Positions 26,768-35,189 of a stretch of DNA of 64,000 bases are shown here, piece after piece (the stretch's first letter is position 1; every line of letters starts with the position of its first letter). The position numbers were made by a program, and so were the translations under genes. Source of the stretch: Spirochaetales bacterium. Lineage in GTDB: Bacteria > Spirochaetota > Spirochaetia > DSM-27196 > Alkalispirochaetaceae. The notes under the pieces were generated by a model. That model did not search any database. It had not been told where the DNA came from and worked only from the letters and a program-made list of their open reading frames with translations. The stretch is taken from assembly GCA_028282545.1 (NCBI GenBank), contig JANQHT010000018.1, positions 1 to 64,000 on the forward strand, written 5' to 3'.

Positions 26768-27166
26768 ATGAAAACGGATGTACAGAACACGAACAAGGGA
26801 GAGGTCCAAGACCAGCAGCGCCCGCCCGAATCGACGCAACCGCGCATCTACCCGGCCTACGAAGTCTGGGAAAGCGCGGAGGCCATTCACCTTCGCTTGG
26901 AAATGCCTGGACTGGATCGGAGCGACGTGGAAATCAGCGTCGAGAACAACGAGTTGACAATCACCGGGTCGCGACCCGATTGGAACGTCAACGGGACGGT
27001 GCTGTTGCGCGAACGACGCGTCGGTGACTACTATCGAGTGTTTACGCTCGACAAGACGGTCGATATGGACGCGATCACCGCAACCATGAAAAACGGCACC
27101 CTGGATCTCGTGCTGGGTCTCGCCAAGGAGGCCAAACCTCGTCGTATCGAAATCAAGACCAAGTAG
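26768..27166 (+). CDS. Second small heat-shock protein, Hsp20 family
   Basis: 132 residues. A Gln/Pro-rich N-terminus of about 28 is followed by an alpha-crystallin domain (AYEVWESAEAIHLRLEMPGLD, NELTITGSRPD, ATMKNGTLDLVLGL) and a tail ending RRIEIKTK. It is shorter and quite different from the upstream copy, as in hetero-oligomeric IbpA/IbpB-like pairs. GGAGGAAG precedes the ATG. It is probably co-transcribed from the sigma-54 promoter. Confidence 0.92.
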   Translation: MKTDVQNTNKGEVQDQQRPPESTQPRIYPAYEVWESAEAIHLRLEMPGLDRSDVEISVENNELTITGSRPDWNVNGTVLLRERRVGDYYRVFTLDKTVDMDAITATMKNGTLDLVLGLAKEAKPRRIEIKTK

Positions 27167-27180
27167 TAGTGTTGTCCCGT

Positions 27181-27206
27181 GCGGGCCGGCCGCGTCGTCG
27201 GCCCGC
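27181..27206 (+). terminator. GC-rich hairpin after the hsp20 pair
   Basis: A perfect 8-bp stem, GCGGGCCG with CGGCCCGC, stands 15 bases after the stop. No T-run follows, so it may stabilise the 3' end rather than terminate. The whole gene-free stretch 27167-27497 holds this hairpin, repeat copy 3 and the srkA promoter. Confidence 0.45.
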
Positions 27207-27227
27207 GGTGCAGAAGCGTTCCGCTGT

Positions 27228-27455
27228 TCTCATTATGACCGGAGGGCGACGAGCCCTCCGGTGACTTCGTCTCTGTAAAGCGGCGTGCAGGTCTCACTAT
27301 CGAGATAACACAGCCGATTTGGAGTGAACATCACCAGCCGCGCCCGGGAAGGAGAACAAAACGCGTCTCTGCAACGCAGCGAAGCCAAGCGTTGTGTTCT
27401 TCGAACCGTGCCAAGGTCATGTAACATCGATGGTGAGACCTGCTGGGAACTCCCT
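27228..27455. repeat. Dispersed structured repeat, copy 3
   Basis: It has the small hairpin CCGGAGGGC-loop-GCCCTCCGG at 27240-27262. The conserved inner hairpin follows (GAGAACAAAACGC ... GCGTTGTGTTCTT) with nearly the same 24-base loop as copies 1 and 4. The outer arms (GCAGGTCTCACTATCGA near 27288 with TCGATGGTGAGACCTGC near 27428) differ in sequence from copies 1 and 4 but still pair with each other. Confidence 0.75.
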
Positions 27456-27462
27456 ATCAGTT

Positions 27463-27491
27463 TTGACACAACGGCGTGAATACACGACGAT
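27463..27491 (+). promoter_or_regulatory. Promoter of the srkA-like operon, leaderless spacing
   Basis: TTGACA (27463-27468), a 17-base spacer, and GACGAT (27486-27491), with six bases to ATG 27498. Confidence 0.45.
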
Positions 27492-27497
27492 GCCGGC

Positions 27498-28472
27498 ATG
27501 GAAGAGTTCCGGCTGTTGAACCCGGACGTTGTCTTAAGCTCGGTTGAGGAGTCTTTTGGAGTTGACCTCAACGGTGTCATCACGCCGTACACGAGCTACG
27601 TAAATCGCGTCTACGGGCTGGAAGCCGCCGATGGACGGGAGTTTGTCGCCAAGTACTACCGCCCCAACCGCTGGACGGAGGAAGCGATCCTCGAGGAACA
27701 CCAGTTCTGCTGGGACTGCGCCGACGCGGAGCTGCCGGTTGTACCGCCCATCCCCGACGAAGAGGGCGCCACGCTCCAATCGGTCACCGTGGAGGGCGAC
27801 GGGACGCAGGAGTTCCTCTTTGCTCTCTACCCTCGCCGGGGCGGCCGCACCTTCGATACGGATCGCGACGAGGACTGGCTGAGAATCGGTGCCATGCTGG
27901 GTCGCCTGCACGGGGTGGGCGCGGATAGGCCGGCGCCGTCCCGGTTACGATGCCATCCCGCTGAGGCGACGCGCGCCTTCCTACAAGAAATTCGCGCCTC
28001 CGGCACCGTCCATCCGGACGTGGCGGAACCCTTCTTCACGGAAACCTCAGCGGCACTCGACGCGGTAACGCCGCTGTTTGCCGGTGTTGAGGAACATCGC
28101 GTCCACGGCGATTGTCACCGGGCAAACATCCTCGAACGGGGAGAAGAGGGACTCCTGCTCATCGATTTCGACGACATGATGGCGGGCCCGGCGGTTCAGG
28201 ACATCTGGCTCCTCTTGCCGGACCACGCACACAACAGCACCCGGGAAATAGCACTGCTCCTGGAAGGCTACGAGACCTTCCGGCCCTTCGACCGGGAAAC
28301 GCTGGCACTGATAGAACCGCTCCGGCTCATGCGTATCATCTACTTCCTGGCCTGGTCCGTCAGGCAGAGCCGGGACCACCAGTTCCTGCGTCAGTTTCCC
28401 GATTGGGGTACGGAAGCGTTCTGGATCAAGGAACTCGAGGACGTCCGGACGCAGATCGGAGTGTGCCTATGA
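27498..28472 (+). CDS. SrkA/RdoA-like stress-response kinase
   Basis: 324 residues with the APH-type kinase fold: VNRVYGLEAADGREFVAKYY (ATP-binding Lys), the catalytic loop HRVHGDCHRANIL near 200, and the metal site LLIDFDDMMAGP. This is the SrkA (YihE) pattern, a Ser/Thr protein kinase that in E. coli limits damage from envelope and oxidative stress. ATG 28469 of the response regulator overlaps its stop, so kinase and two-component system form one operon. The neighbouring exported MsrA and MsrB fit the same theme. Confidence 0.85.
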   Translation: MEEFRLLNPDVVLSSVEESFGVDLNGVITPYTSYVNRVYGLEAADGREFVAKYYRPNRWTEEAILEEHQFCWDCADAELPVVPPIPDEEGATLQSVTVEGDGTQEFLFALYPRRGGRTFDTDRDEDWLRIGAMLGRLHGVGADRPAPSRLRCHPAEATRAFLQEIRASGTVHPDVAEPFFTETSAALDAVTPLFAGVEEHRVHGDCHRANILERGEEGLLLIDFDDMMAGPAVQDIWLLLPDHAHNSTREIALLLEGYETFRPFDRETLALIEPLRLMRIIYFLAWSVRQSRDHQFLRQFPDWGTEAFWIKELEDVRTQIGVCL

Positions 28473-29197
28473 GCCCCGCCGCCCGGATCCTGATCGTGGA
28501 AGACGATCCCGCCATCGTGGAAGTCGTCTCGCTTCACCTCCGCGACCAGGGATTCCACGTGCACGCCGAATCAGAGGGCGAATCGGCGATGCGCCGGATC
28601 GAACGGGGCGATCACGACCTGGTGATCCTGGATCTGATGCTCCCCGGAATGGACGGTCTGACAATCTGCAGGCGCATCCGTGAGAACGATCCGTATCTCC
28701 CGATTCTCATTCTATCGGCGAAATCGGACGAGGTCGATCGGATCGTGGGGCTCGAGTTGGGGGCGGACGACTACATCACGAAGCCCTTCAGCGTTCGCGA
28801 GTTGGTGGCACGAATCAGGGCCATGCTTCGACGGACGCAGGATCGTTCCGTGAAAGGCGATCGCGGCGCCACGCAGCGGCGAATCGGTGACCTATTGGTC
28901 GACACCGGGCAGCGGGTCGTTCTTGCCGGATCGCGCCGAATCGAACTGACCGCCAAGGAGTTCGATCTGCTCGTCACTCTCTGCGATGAGCCGGGGCGCG
29001 CTTTCAGCCGCCGGGAATTGCTCGAGTTGGTATGGGGGTACCACTACGCGGGGTACAGCCACACCGTGAACAGTCACATCAACCGGCTCCGCGCCAAAAT
29101 CGAACCGGACCCTGGGCATCCACGGTATATCGAAACGGTCTGGGGGTTCGGGTACCGATTCGCACCGGAAGCCGCGAGCACCGAGGATGCGCGGTGA
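28469..29197 (+). CDS. OmpR/PhoB-family response regulator
   Basis: 242 residues. The receiver domain (ILIVEDDPAIVE, phospho-acceptor Asp in LVILDLMLPGMDG near 56, Lys in YITKPFS) is joined to a winged-helix effector ending HINRLRAKIE and ETVWGFGYRF. It should bind DNA as a dimer after phosphorylation by the kinase encoded next. Stop and start overlap with both neighbours (ATGA before, GTGA after). Confidence 0.93.
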   Translation: MSPAARILIVEDDPAIVEVVSLHLRDQGFHVHAESEGESAMRRIERGDHDLVILDLMLPGMDGLTICRRIRENDPYLPILILSAKSDEVDRIVGLELGADDYITKPFSVRELVARIRAMLRRTQDRSVKGDRGATQRRIGDLLVDTGQRVVLAGSRRIELTAKEFDLLVTLCDEPGRAFSRRELLELVWGYHYAGYSHTVNSHINRLRAKIEPDPGHPRYIETVWGFGYRFAPEAASTEDAR

Positions 29198-30618
29198 AGA
29201 CACTCAACAGCTTCTTTGTAAAGATATCCGTGGTCTTCCTGGCGTCGATCGTGGCCCTTGCGGCGCTGCAGGTACGTATCGTCTTTGCCCTGGTGGAACG
29301 CCAACGGGACGAGGTGGACCAGCGGGCCAACGTGATGCTCGCCGCCGACATGGCTCTGGAGATTGAACCGTACCTCCAAAGCGGCAACGCCGAAGCGGAG
29401 ATCGGGTCCGCCATCCACTTCATGATGGTGTTGAATCCGCTCATCGAGATATACCTGCTCGGACCGGACGGGACGATCCGCGCCTTCTTCGCGGACTCGG
29501 CGCCGGCGGTTGCAACGGACCGCGTGGACCTGGAACCGGTCCGGCACTTCCTTGAGGGGACGAGTCCGTTCCCGATCTACGGTGACGATCCCCGGCGGCC
29601 CGACCGGCCCAGTACCTTTTCCGTGGCGGATCTGGTGAACGATGCGGGCTATCTCTACGTGATCCTGGGAAGCAGCCTCTACGAAACGGCCAGGAGTGAG
29701 ATCGAAGACGCCTACGTCCGGGCGGCTCTCAGGCGGGGCGTGCTGGTGACGCTGCCCTTCGTGGCGATCGTGGGCCTGGTGGCGTTCTTCTTGCTGACGG
29801 TGCGGCTACAGCGCCTCACAACGGTGGTCCGCGCCTTTGGTTCGGGGTCGTTCGACGCGCGGGCGCCAACCGGATCACGCGACGAGGTGGGAACCCTGGC
29901 GCGGAGTTTCAACACCATGGCGGACACCATCGAGGCCAACGATACGGAGCGCCGCGACTTGGTTGCGAACATCTCCCACGACATTCGGACGCCCCTTGCG
30001 GCGATCCGCGGTTACACCGAAACACTGCTCGAGAAGGGTGCCGCCGTCGGACCGGAAGAGCGCCGCCGTTACCTGGAGACGACGCTTGGATCGATCGACG
30101 CGGTGAGTTCCCTGGTGGACGATCTCTTTGAGCTGTCGCGCCTGGAGGCGCCGGACCATTCGCTGACGGTGGAAGAGTTCTCCCTTGCCGAGCTGTGCCA
30201 GGACGTAGTGATGCAGCTCTCGTCGCTGGCGGGGCAGAAAGGCGTCACCCTTGTCCTGGCGGAACCGGACAATCTGGTACACGTCCACGGCGACATCAAG
30301 ATGATCGAACGGGTCCTCTCCAACCTGATCGACAACGCGATTCGGTACGCCCCGCAAGGGACGGCGGTTGATGTCCAGATCGATCGGGTACCGGGATTCG
30401 CGGGCGTTTCGGTCGGCGACGGCGGGCCAGGGATCGCTCCGGAGCACCTGCATCGCGTGTTCGACCGGTTCTACACGGGTGATCCCAGCAGGTCCGCCCG
30501 CCGGAGCGGGTTGGGACTCGCGATCGCTCGGAGGATCGTGGAACTCCACGGCGGCTCCATCAGCGTGGAGAGCGAACCCGCCGTACGGACCGTTTTCTCC
30601 TTCAAATTGCCGATGTGA
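29194..30618 (+). CDS. Membrane sensor histidine kinase
   Basis: 474 residues: two membrane helices (about 9-28 and 180-202) enclosing a periplasmic sensor of about 150 residues. Then come a HAMP domain, a HisKA domain with NISHDIRTPLAAIRGY near 262, and HATPase_c motifs (NLIDNAIRYAPQG, VGDGGPGIAPEHL, SGLGLAIARRI). It is the partner of the OmpR-type regulator. GTG 29194 overlaps the regulator stop. The loop has no recognised fold; with srkA and exported Msr genes around it, an envelope stress signal is a reasonable guess. Confidence 0.92.
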   Translation: MKTLNSFFVKISVVFLASIVALAALQVRIVFALVERQRDEVDQRANVMLAADMALEIEPYLQSGNAEAEIGSAIHFMMVLNPLIEIYLLGPDGTIRAFFADSAPAVATDRVDLEPVRHFLEGTSPFPIYGDDPRRPDRPSTFSVADLVNDAGYLYVILGSSLYETARSEIEDAYVRAALRRGVLVTLPFVAIVGLVAFFLLTVRLQRLTTVVRAFGSGSFDARAPTGSRDEVGTLARSFNTMADTIEANDTERRDLVANISHDIRTPLAAIRGYTETLLEKGAAVGPEERRRYLETTLGSIDAVSSLVDDLFELSRLEAPDHSLTVEEFSLAELCQDVVMQLSSLAGQKGVTLVLAEPDNLVHVHGDIKMIERVLSNLIDNAIRYAPQGTAVDVQIDRVPGFAGVSVGDGGPGIAPEHLHRVFDRFYTGDPSRSARRSGLGLAIARRIVELHGGSISVESEPAVRTVFSFKLPM

Positions 30619-30675
30619 CCGTATGTGCACCGCTTTGTGACACTTTTGTGATGCTTTGCGTCTTTTTTTGAGCGA

Positions 30676-30681
30676 TATTAT
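30676..30681 (+). promoter_or_regulatory. -10 box (TATTAT) for msrA-msrB
   Basis: TATTAT ends five bases before ATG 30687. A T-rich run lies between it and the histidine kinase stop, with no strong -35. Confidence 0.4.
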
Positions 30682-30686
30682 CAACT

Positions 30687-31304
30687 ATGAAACGGAATAT
30701 AGCGATTGGCGCAGTAATCACTGCCTTCCTGGCGCTCCCGTTCACGATAACGGCGCAGTCACAGCGCGCCTACGCGACCTTTGCGGGCGGGTGCTTCTGG
30801 TGCATGGAAAAGCCCTTTGACATCATGGATGGAGTCATCTCGACCACGTCGGGCTTCTCCGGCGGAACGGTGGAAAACCCCACCTACCGCCAGGTGGTCC
30901 GCGGCGGCACGGGGCACATAGAGGTGGTTCAGGTCGAGTACGATCCAACCCGCGTCTCCTACGAGGAACTGCTCTACGTGTTCTGGCGGAACGTCGATCC
31001 CTTCGACTCGGGAGGTCAATTTTGCGACCGGGGCGGCACGTACGCGACGGCGATCTTCTTCCACGATGACGCCCAGCGAAGGGCGGCGGAGATGGGTAAA
31101 CGTGAGATTCGGACCTATCTGGGGCGCACCATCGTGACCGACATACGCCGGTTCGAGGCGTTTTACGCCGCTGAGGACTATCACCAGGACTACTACAAGA
31201 AGAACCCCGTTCGGTACAACTACTACCGGTCCGGATGCGGTCGGGACGCGCGGCTGGACACCATTTGGGGTGACGAAGCGCGAGCGGAGGATATCTATGG
31301 GTAA
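30687..31304 (+). CDS. msrA: Exported peptide-methionine (S)-S-oxide reductase
   Basis: 205 residues: a signal peptide (about 1-23, ending ITAQS) and an MsrA domain starting [15 protein letters not shown], with the catalytic Cys in GCFWC, then [15 protein letters not shown] and [13 protein letters not shown]. It reduces methionine-S-sulfoxide in envelope proteins. A resolving Cys may be in YRSGCGRD near the C-terminus. MsrB starts inside its last codons (8-base overlap), so both are co-translated. Confidence 0.92.
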   Translation: MKRNIAIGAVITAFLALPFTITAQSQRAYATFAGGCFWCMEKPFDIMDGVISTTSGFSGGTVENPTYRQVVRGGTGHIEVVQVEYDPTRVSYEELLYVFWRNVDPFDSGGQFCDRGGTYATAIFFHDDAQRRAAEMGKREIRTYLGRTIVTDIRRFEAFYAAEDYHQDYYKKNPVRYNYYRSGCGRDARLDTIWGDEARAEDIYG

Positions 31305-31935
31305 GCAGGCACTTGTATTGGGGATGATGCTCCTGGCAATGGCAACGACTGCGTCGGCCGAGTCGTTTCGGACGTGGCAGGAGTCGGCGGGCCGCGCGAG
31401 CGAGCTCGTTCGCGGCATCGACTTCAACGGGAAGACGCTGGTGACGGAGGTGAACCGATACGACCCACGGCGGCGCGTAATCCACGACAGCCATCGGGGC
31501 GTCTCATTCCCCGTCAGTATGTCCGATGAAGAGTGGCAGGACCGCCTCTCGCCCGACGAGTTCTACATCATTCGCCGCGCCGGAACGGAGAGGCCCTTCT
31601 CCGGCGAACTCAACGACAACAAGGATCGTGGTATCTACTACTCCCGCGCCACCGGGCAGCCGCTCTTCAGCTCCGAAGACAAGTACGATTCCGGCACCGG
31701 TTGGCCGAGCTTCACCAGGCCGATCAGTCCCGACGCCCTGGCGTACTTCTCCGATACCAGCCTCTTTATGCGACGCGTAGAGGTTGTGGACTCCCTTTCC
31801 GGGGCGCACCTGGGCCATGTATTCAACGACGGCCCCGGGCCGACGGGGCAACGATACTGTATCAACTCGGCATCGCTCATCTTTGTACCGGAGGGCGGTA
31901 CGCCGCCGCCGTTGCTCGTACCCGGGGAGATGTAG
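31297..31935 (+). CDS. msrB: Exported peptide-methionine (R)-S-oxide reductase
   Basis: 212 residues with a signal peptide (about 1-22) and an MsrB domain: [52 protein letters not shown] with the catalytic Cys in RYCINS. The two CxxC zinc motifs of many MsrB proteins are missing (the first site reads ATGQPLF), so this is a non-zinc form. About 45 residues between the signal and the domain are extra to the usual core. Together with MsrA it repairs both sulfoxide isomers outside the cytoplasm. The reductant source is not encoded nearby. Confidence 0.92.
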   Translation: MGKQALVLGMMLLAMATTASAESFRTWQESAGRASELVRGIDFNGKTLVTEVNRYDPRRRVIHDSHRGVSFPVSMSDEEWQDRLSPDEFYIIRRAGTERPFSGELNDNKDRGIYYSRATGQPLFSSEDKYDSGTGWPSFTRPISPDALAYFSDTSLFMRRVEVVDSLSGAHLGHVFNDGPGPTGQRYCINSASLIFVPEGGTPPPLLVPGEM

Positions 31936-31947
31936 CACACTGTCGTC

Positions 31948-33105
31948 GTGAAAACGACGACACAAGAGAACGAACTGCGCGGTGGAATGATCGGCGGGGC
32001 TCAGGGATCGATGATCGGGCCCGTCCACCGTGGCGCCATCGAAGCCGACGGGAAAGCCCGCCTTGTGGCGGGTCTCTTTTCGCGTTCACCGGAGAAGAAC
32101 CGTGCCACGGCGAGTGAAGCGGGCGTACCGGCGGACCGTGTATATGACACGCTACAGGCCTTTCTTGAAGGCGAAACGGCGCGCCCCTCCTCACAGCGGC
32201 TCGACTGGGTTTCCGTGGTGACGCCGAACGTGGGCCACTTTGAACAGATCCGTCGCCTGGTCCAGGCGGGTTTCAACGTCATCGCCGACAAACCGCTCAC
32301 CGCAACGCGATCGGAAGCGGAGGAGCTCTACCGGATCGTCGCCGAGAGCGGGCGGTTTTCCGCCCTTACCCACACGTACGTGGGCTACGACGCCGTCCGA
32401 GAGGCGCGGCGAATGGTTGCCGCCGGTGAGCTTGGGCGCCTCCACAAAGTCGTGGTGGAGTACTTCCAGGGGTGGATGCTCGACTACCTCGCCTCCGGCC
32501 GGGCGGCGGAGATGCCATGGCGTACCCGCCGCGCCGTGAGCGGCGACTCGTGCACCACCGCCGACATCGGAACCCACGCGGCCCATCTAATCCGGTACGT
32601 CACCGGCCTGGAGATAGAGCGCCTGCTCGCGTCAAATCGAACCTACATCCCGGCCAACGAGCTCGAAGACGACGTGTCGGTCATCATCGACTACGAGAAC
32701 GACGTTCGGGGCGTTCTCCTGGCATCGCAGTGCTCGACCGGGGAGACCAACAGTCTGGTTCTCCGCGTCTACGGTGACGCCGGTGCACTAACGTGGCGGC
32801 ACAACCATCCGGGACAGCTCGTTTTCACCGGTGTGAACAACGACAGGCGTGCGATCGATGTCCCGCAGCATTCGCAGGGCGCAGCGGGTACAAAAGAGAT
32901 GCAAGAGCCCGGCGGGGCGGACGCCTTCGCCTCCCTGTACGGCCGTTCCTTTGGGGCAATCCGGGCGATGCGCGCCGGTACCGACCCCGGCGACGTGGAC
33001 GTTCCGGGTATCGACGACGGCCTCTTCGGCATGCGCTTTGTCGATTGCGTTCTCGAAAGCGACCGCCGCGGTTCAACGTGGGTTACCTGGCCCGGGCGTT
33101 CGTAG
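31948..33105 (+). CDS. Gfo/Idh/MocA-family oxidoreductase
   Basis: 385 residues. An NAD(P)-binding Rossmann domain (MIGGAQGSMIGPVHRGAI, VVTPNVGHFEQI, ADKPLTATRSEAEELY) is followed by the alpha/beta domain with GDSCTTADIGTHAAHLIRYV. It should oxidise or reduce a sugar or inositol-type substrate. GTG 31948 has no ribosome site; ATG 31987, just before the glycine motif, is an alternative. Its stop codon is the mirror of the stop of the convergent GH13 gene; the two TAGs sit back to back in an 18-bp palindrome. Confidence 0.85.
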   Translation: MKTTTQENELRGGMIGGAQGSMIGPVHRGAIEADGKARLVAGLFSRSPEKNRATASEAGVPADRVYDTLQAFLEGETARPSSQRLDWVSVVTPNVGHFEQIRRLVQAGFNVIADKPLTATRSEAEELYRIVAESGRFSALTHTYVGYDAVREARRMVAAGELGRLHKVVVEYFQGWMLDYLASGRAAEMPWRTRRAVSGDSCTTADIGTHAAHLIRYVTGLEIERLLASNRTYIPANELEDDVSVIIDYENDVRGVLLASQCSTGETNSLVLRVYGDAGALTWRHNHPGQLVFTGVNNDRRAIDVPQHSQGAAGTKEMQEPGGADAFASLYGRSFGAIRAMRAGTDPGDVDVPGIDDGLFGMRFVDCVLESDRRGSTWVTWPGRS

Positions 33106-33114
33106 CTACGAACG
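33097..33114. terminator. Perfect 18-bp palindrome across two convergent stop codons
   Basis: CGTTCGTAGCTACGAACG is its own reverse complement and is centred exactly on the junction of the oxidoreductase TAG and the GH13 TAG. It could end both transcripts, though no T-run is present and there is no intergenic base at all. Confidence 0.45.
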
Positions 33115-34557
33115 GACCACGATCCTAACACCGAAGGGCGGTATCTCTAGTCCGCCCTGCGTCACGTTCACGGGATCACCGGAGAAGGCGCAGTGCCACC
33201 GGTCGTCCGAAACCGGGGTTGGAACCGTTTCCGGCGAATCAGACGCGTTGACCGCAACGATCACCTGCTGATCACCGGTGGTACGGGCATATACAAATTG
33301 CTCGTGTGCCACGTGTAGCTCTTGGTACGTTCCGTACCGTATCGCCGGGTACTCACGGCGAAGGCGGGACAGTTCACCGATGTACCAACACAACGAATCG
33401 TCCGTCCTTTTGATGTCTCTGTAGACGGGACGGAGGGCCGCATCGCCGTCGCGCTTTGCACCGGGAGTCATCCACTCGCTGCCGTAGTACACCGAGGGGA
33501 CCCCGGGCATGGTGAAAAGCAACGTGTAGAGTCCGTAGACGTGGCGCCGGTCGCGGAGCGATTCGACTACGCGATCCACGTCGTGGTTGTCGGCGAAGTT
33601 GTATGCCGCCGCCGGTGAGGATGAGCCGGCCGGACCGGCTTCGCCACTCAGCCCTCCTCCACCGCTCGGCCCCCGACCCAGACCGGCTCCGCCAACCGGC
33701 GAATATCCGCCGGTTGTTGGCGTCAGGGACCCGTCCTCTCCGAACAACCGTTTGAACGACCAAGCGATCTCAAAGAAGTTAGCATCGACAAATGACGACC
33801 AGAGGCCTTTGTAGCACTCGTAGTTGGTTACGGCGTGGAGAAGGCCGGGCTGTACAAAAGCGGCGTAGTCGCCGTGGATGACCTCGCCCATGAGCCACGT
33901 ACCGGGCCGGACCGCGTCCATGCGAGCGCGTAAATCGCGGAGGAAGTGCTCCGGGAGCAGGTAGGCGACGTCGAGACGGAGCCCGTCAACGCCGAGTTCC
34001 GTCACGGCCCACTCCGCCGCGGCAAGGATCGCGTCTTTGACCTCGGGATTGTCCAAGTTGAGTGAAACGAGCTCGTCGTTGCCCTCCCAACCGGCGTAGA
34101 CAAAACCATCTCCCCAGTGATTGGGGCCCGCGAAGCTAACGCCGCGAAACCAGTCGCGGTACGGTGATGAGGCTCCCCGATCGCGGAGATCGCGAAACGG
34201 TGCGTAGCCACGCCCAACGTGGTTGTACACGCCATCCAGGACGATGCGTACTCCCGCGCGGTGGGCCTGCGCCACCAGTTCACGCAGATCGTCATTCGTT
34301 CCGAGGCGCCGATCGACGGTACGATAGTCCGTGGTGTCGTAGCCGTGCGTCAGCGACTCGAACATCGGCCCCAGGTAGATGGCGTTGCATCCGAGTTCCA
34401 CGATGTGCGGCAATTGTTCCGCGATCGCCTTGAGCCGGTTGACCGCCGGCGTGTGGCCGTCATTGGCCGGCGGCGCGCCGCAGTACCCCAGCGGGTAGAT
34501 GTGATAGAAGACGGCGTCGTCCCACCACTGTGGGCCGCCAACTTCCGTAGTTTCCAT
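33106..34557 (-). CDS. GH13 alpha-amylase-family glycosidase with a Gly-rich insertion
   Basis: 483 residues. The GH13 barrel shows AVFYHIYPLG, GVYNHVG, the nucleophile Asp in GLRLDVAY near 197, the acid Glu in LMGEVIHG near 225, and the third Asp in FADNHDVDR near 325. The family specificity (alpha-amylase, neopullulanase or trehalose-related) is not clear. A low-complexity stretch of about 38 residues rich in Gly, Ser and Pro interrupts the barrel right before the third catalytic segment. ATG 34557 has AGGAGGG. The promoter contains an operator matching that of the adjacent tetR gene, so the enzyme is probably repressed by it. Confidence 0.88.
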   Translation of the reverse strand: METTEVGGPQWWDDAVFYHIYPLGYCGAPPANDGHTPAVNRLKAIAEQLPHIVELGCNAIYLGPMFESLTHGYDTTDYRTVDRRLGTNDDLRELVAQAHRAGVRIVLDGVYNHVGRGYAPFRDLRDRGASSPYRDWFRGVSFAGPNHWGDGFVYAGWEGNDELVSLNLDNPEVKDAILAAAEWAVTELGVDGLRLDVAYLLPEHFLRDLRARMDAVRPGTWLMGEVIHGDYAAFVQPGLLHAVTNYECYKGLWSSFVDANFFEIAWSFKRLFGEDGSLTPTTGGYSPVGGAGLGRGPSGGGGLSGEAGPAGSSSPAAAYNFADNHDVDRVVESLRDRRHVYGLYTLLFTMPGVPSVYYGSEWMTPGAKRDGDAALRPVYRDIKRTDDSLCWYIGELSRLRREYPAIRYGTYQELHVAHEQFVYARTTGDQQVIVAVNASDSPETVPTPVSDDRWHCAFSGDPVNVTQGGLEIPPFGVRIVVRS

Positions 34558-34569
34558 TGTTCCCTCCTC

Positions 34570-34598
34570 AATGTACCGATCGGTATAGTACGAGTAAA
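34570..34598 (-). promoter_or_regulatory. GH13 promoter with embedded TetR-family operator
   Basis: On the minus strand TTTACT (34593-34598), a 17-base spacer and TACATT (34570-34575). The palindrome ATACCGATCGGTAC at 34573-34586 lies over the spacer and -10. It is nearly identical to the operator in the tetR promoter. A short leader with AGGAGGG follows. Confidence 0.75.
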
Positions 34599-34622
34599 AA
34601 ACTCGGTACGAAAAAACTCGCT

Positions 34623-35183
34623 TTACGAGTAGATACCGTGACTGAACGTGTGCATGACTCTGAACGCCAGATCGTCCCCCGGTTCGATCTCTCCGTCGGC
34701 AATGCGAAGTGCGTACCAAGTCAGCACCGCCACGAGAGTCCGCGACAGTTCGACGTGACGGCCCCGCATGTTTCCGTGGTCCTCCGACGCGCGGGCAAAA
34801 AGCGTCTCAAAGGTGGTTACAAAGCCGCGCTCCAGGGGGCCCACCACCTCACGCGCTTCGCTTTGTGGCGGTGCGTTTAAGAGCGTAACCACCAAGCGCA
34901 TCTCCACCGGAAATCGCGCCGCAAAAGCAAAGACCGCCGCGATCGCCCGGGTCAGCGTCCGCGGCAGATCACCTGAGTAGGGTTCCACCGGTGCGGACGC
35001 AAAATCCCTCTGAATCCGGCCGCAGATGTCTGTGAGCAGTCCCCGTTTGTTTCCGAAGTGGTGGTACAACGTCGGTTTGGTGACGCCCGCAGCCTCGACG
35101 ATTTCTTGGACACCAACGCCCTCGTACCCACGCTCCGCAAAAAGTCGGACAGATGCGCCGATGATTCGGTTTCGTGTCTCCAC
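34623..35183 (-). CDS. TetR-family repressor
   Basis: 186 residues. The N-terminal HTH is typical: LFAERGYEGVGVQEIVEAAGVTKPTLYHHFGNKRGL. The C-terminal ligand domain has no recognised signature. GTG 35183 lies six bases after the -10 box, so its mRNA should be leaderless. The two palindromic operators, one in its own promoter and one in the GH13 promoter, indicate autoregulation and control of the sugar enzyme. The inducer is presumably a glucan-derived molecule, which is inference. Confidence 0.9.
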   Translation of the reverse strand: METRNRIIGASVRLFAERGYEGVGVQEIVEAAGVTKPTLYHHFGNKRGLLTDICGRIQRDFASAPVEPYSGDLPRTLTRAIAAVFAFAARFPVEMRLVVTLLNAPPQSEAREVVGPLERGFVTTFETLFARASEDHGNMRGRHVELSRTLVAVLTWYALRIADGEIEPGDDLAFRVMHTFSHGIYS

Positions 35184-35189
35184 GACGCC

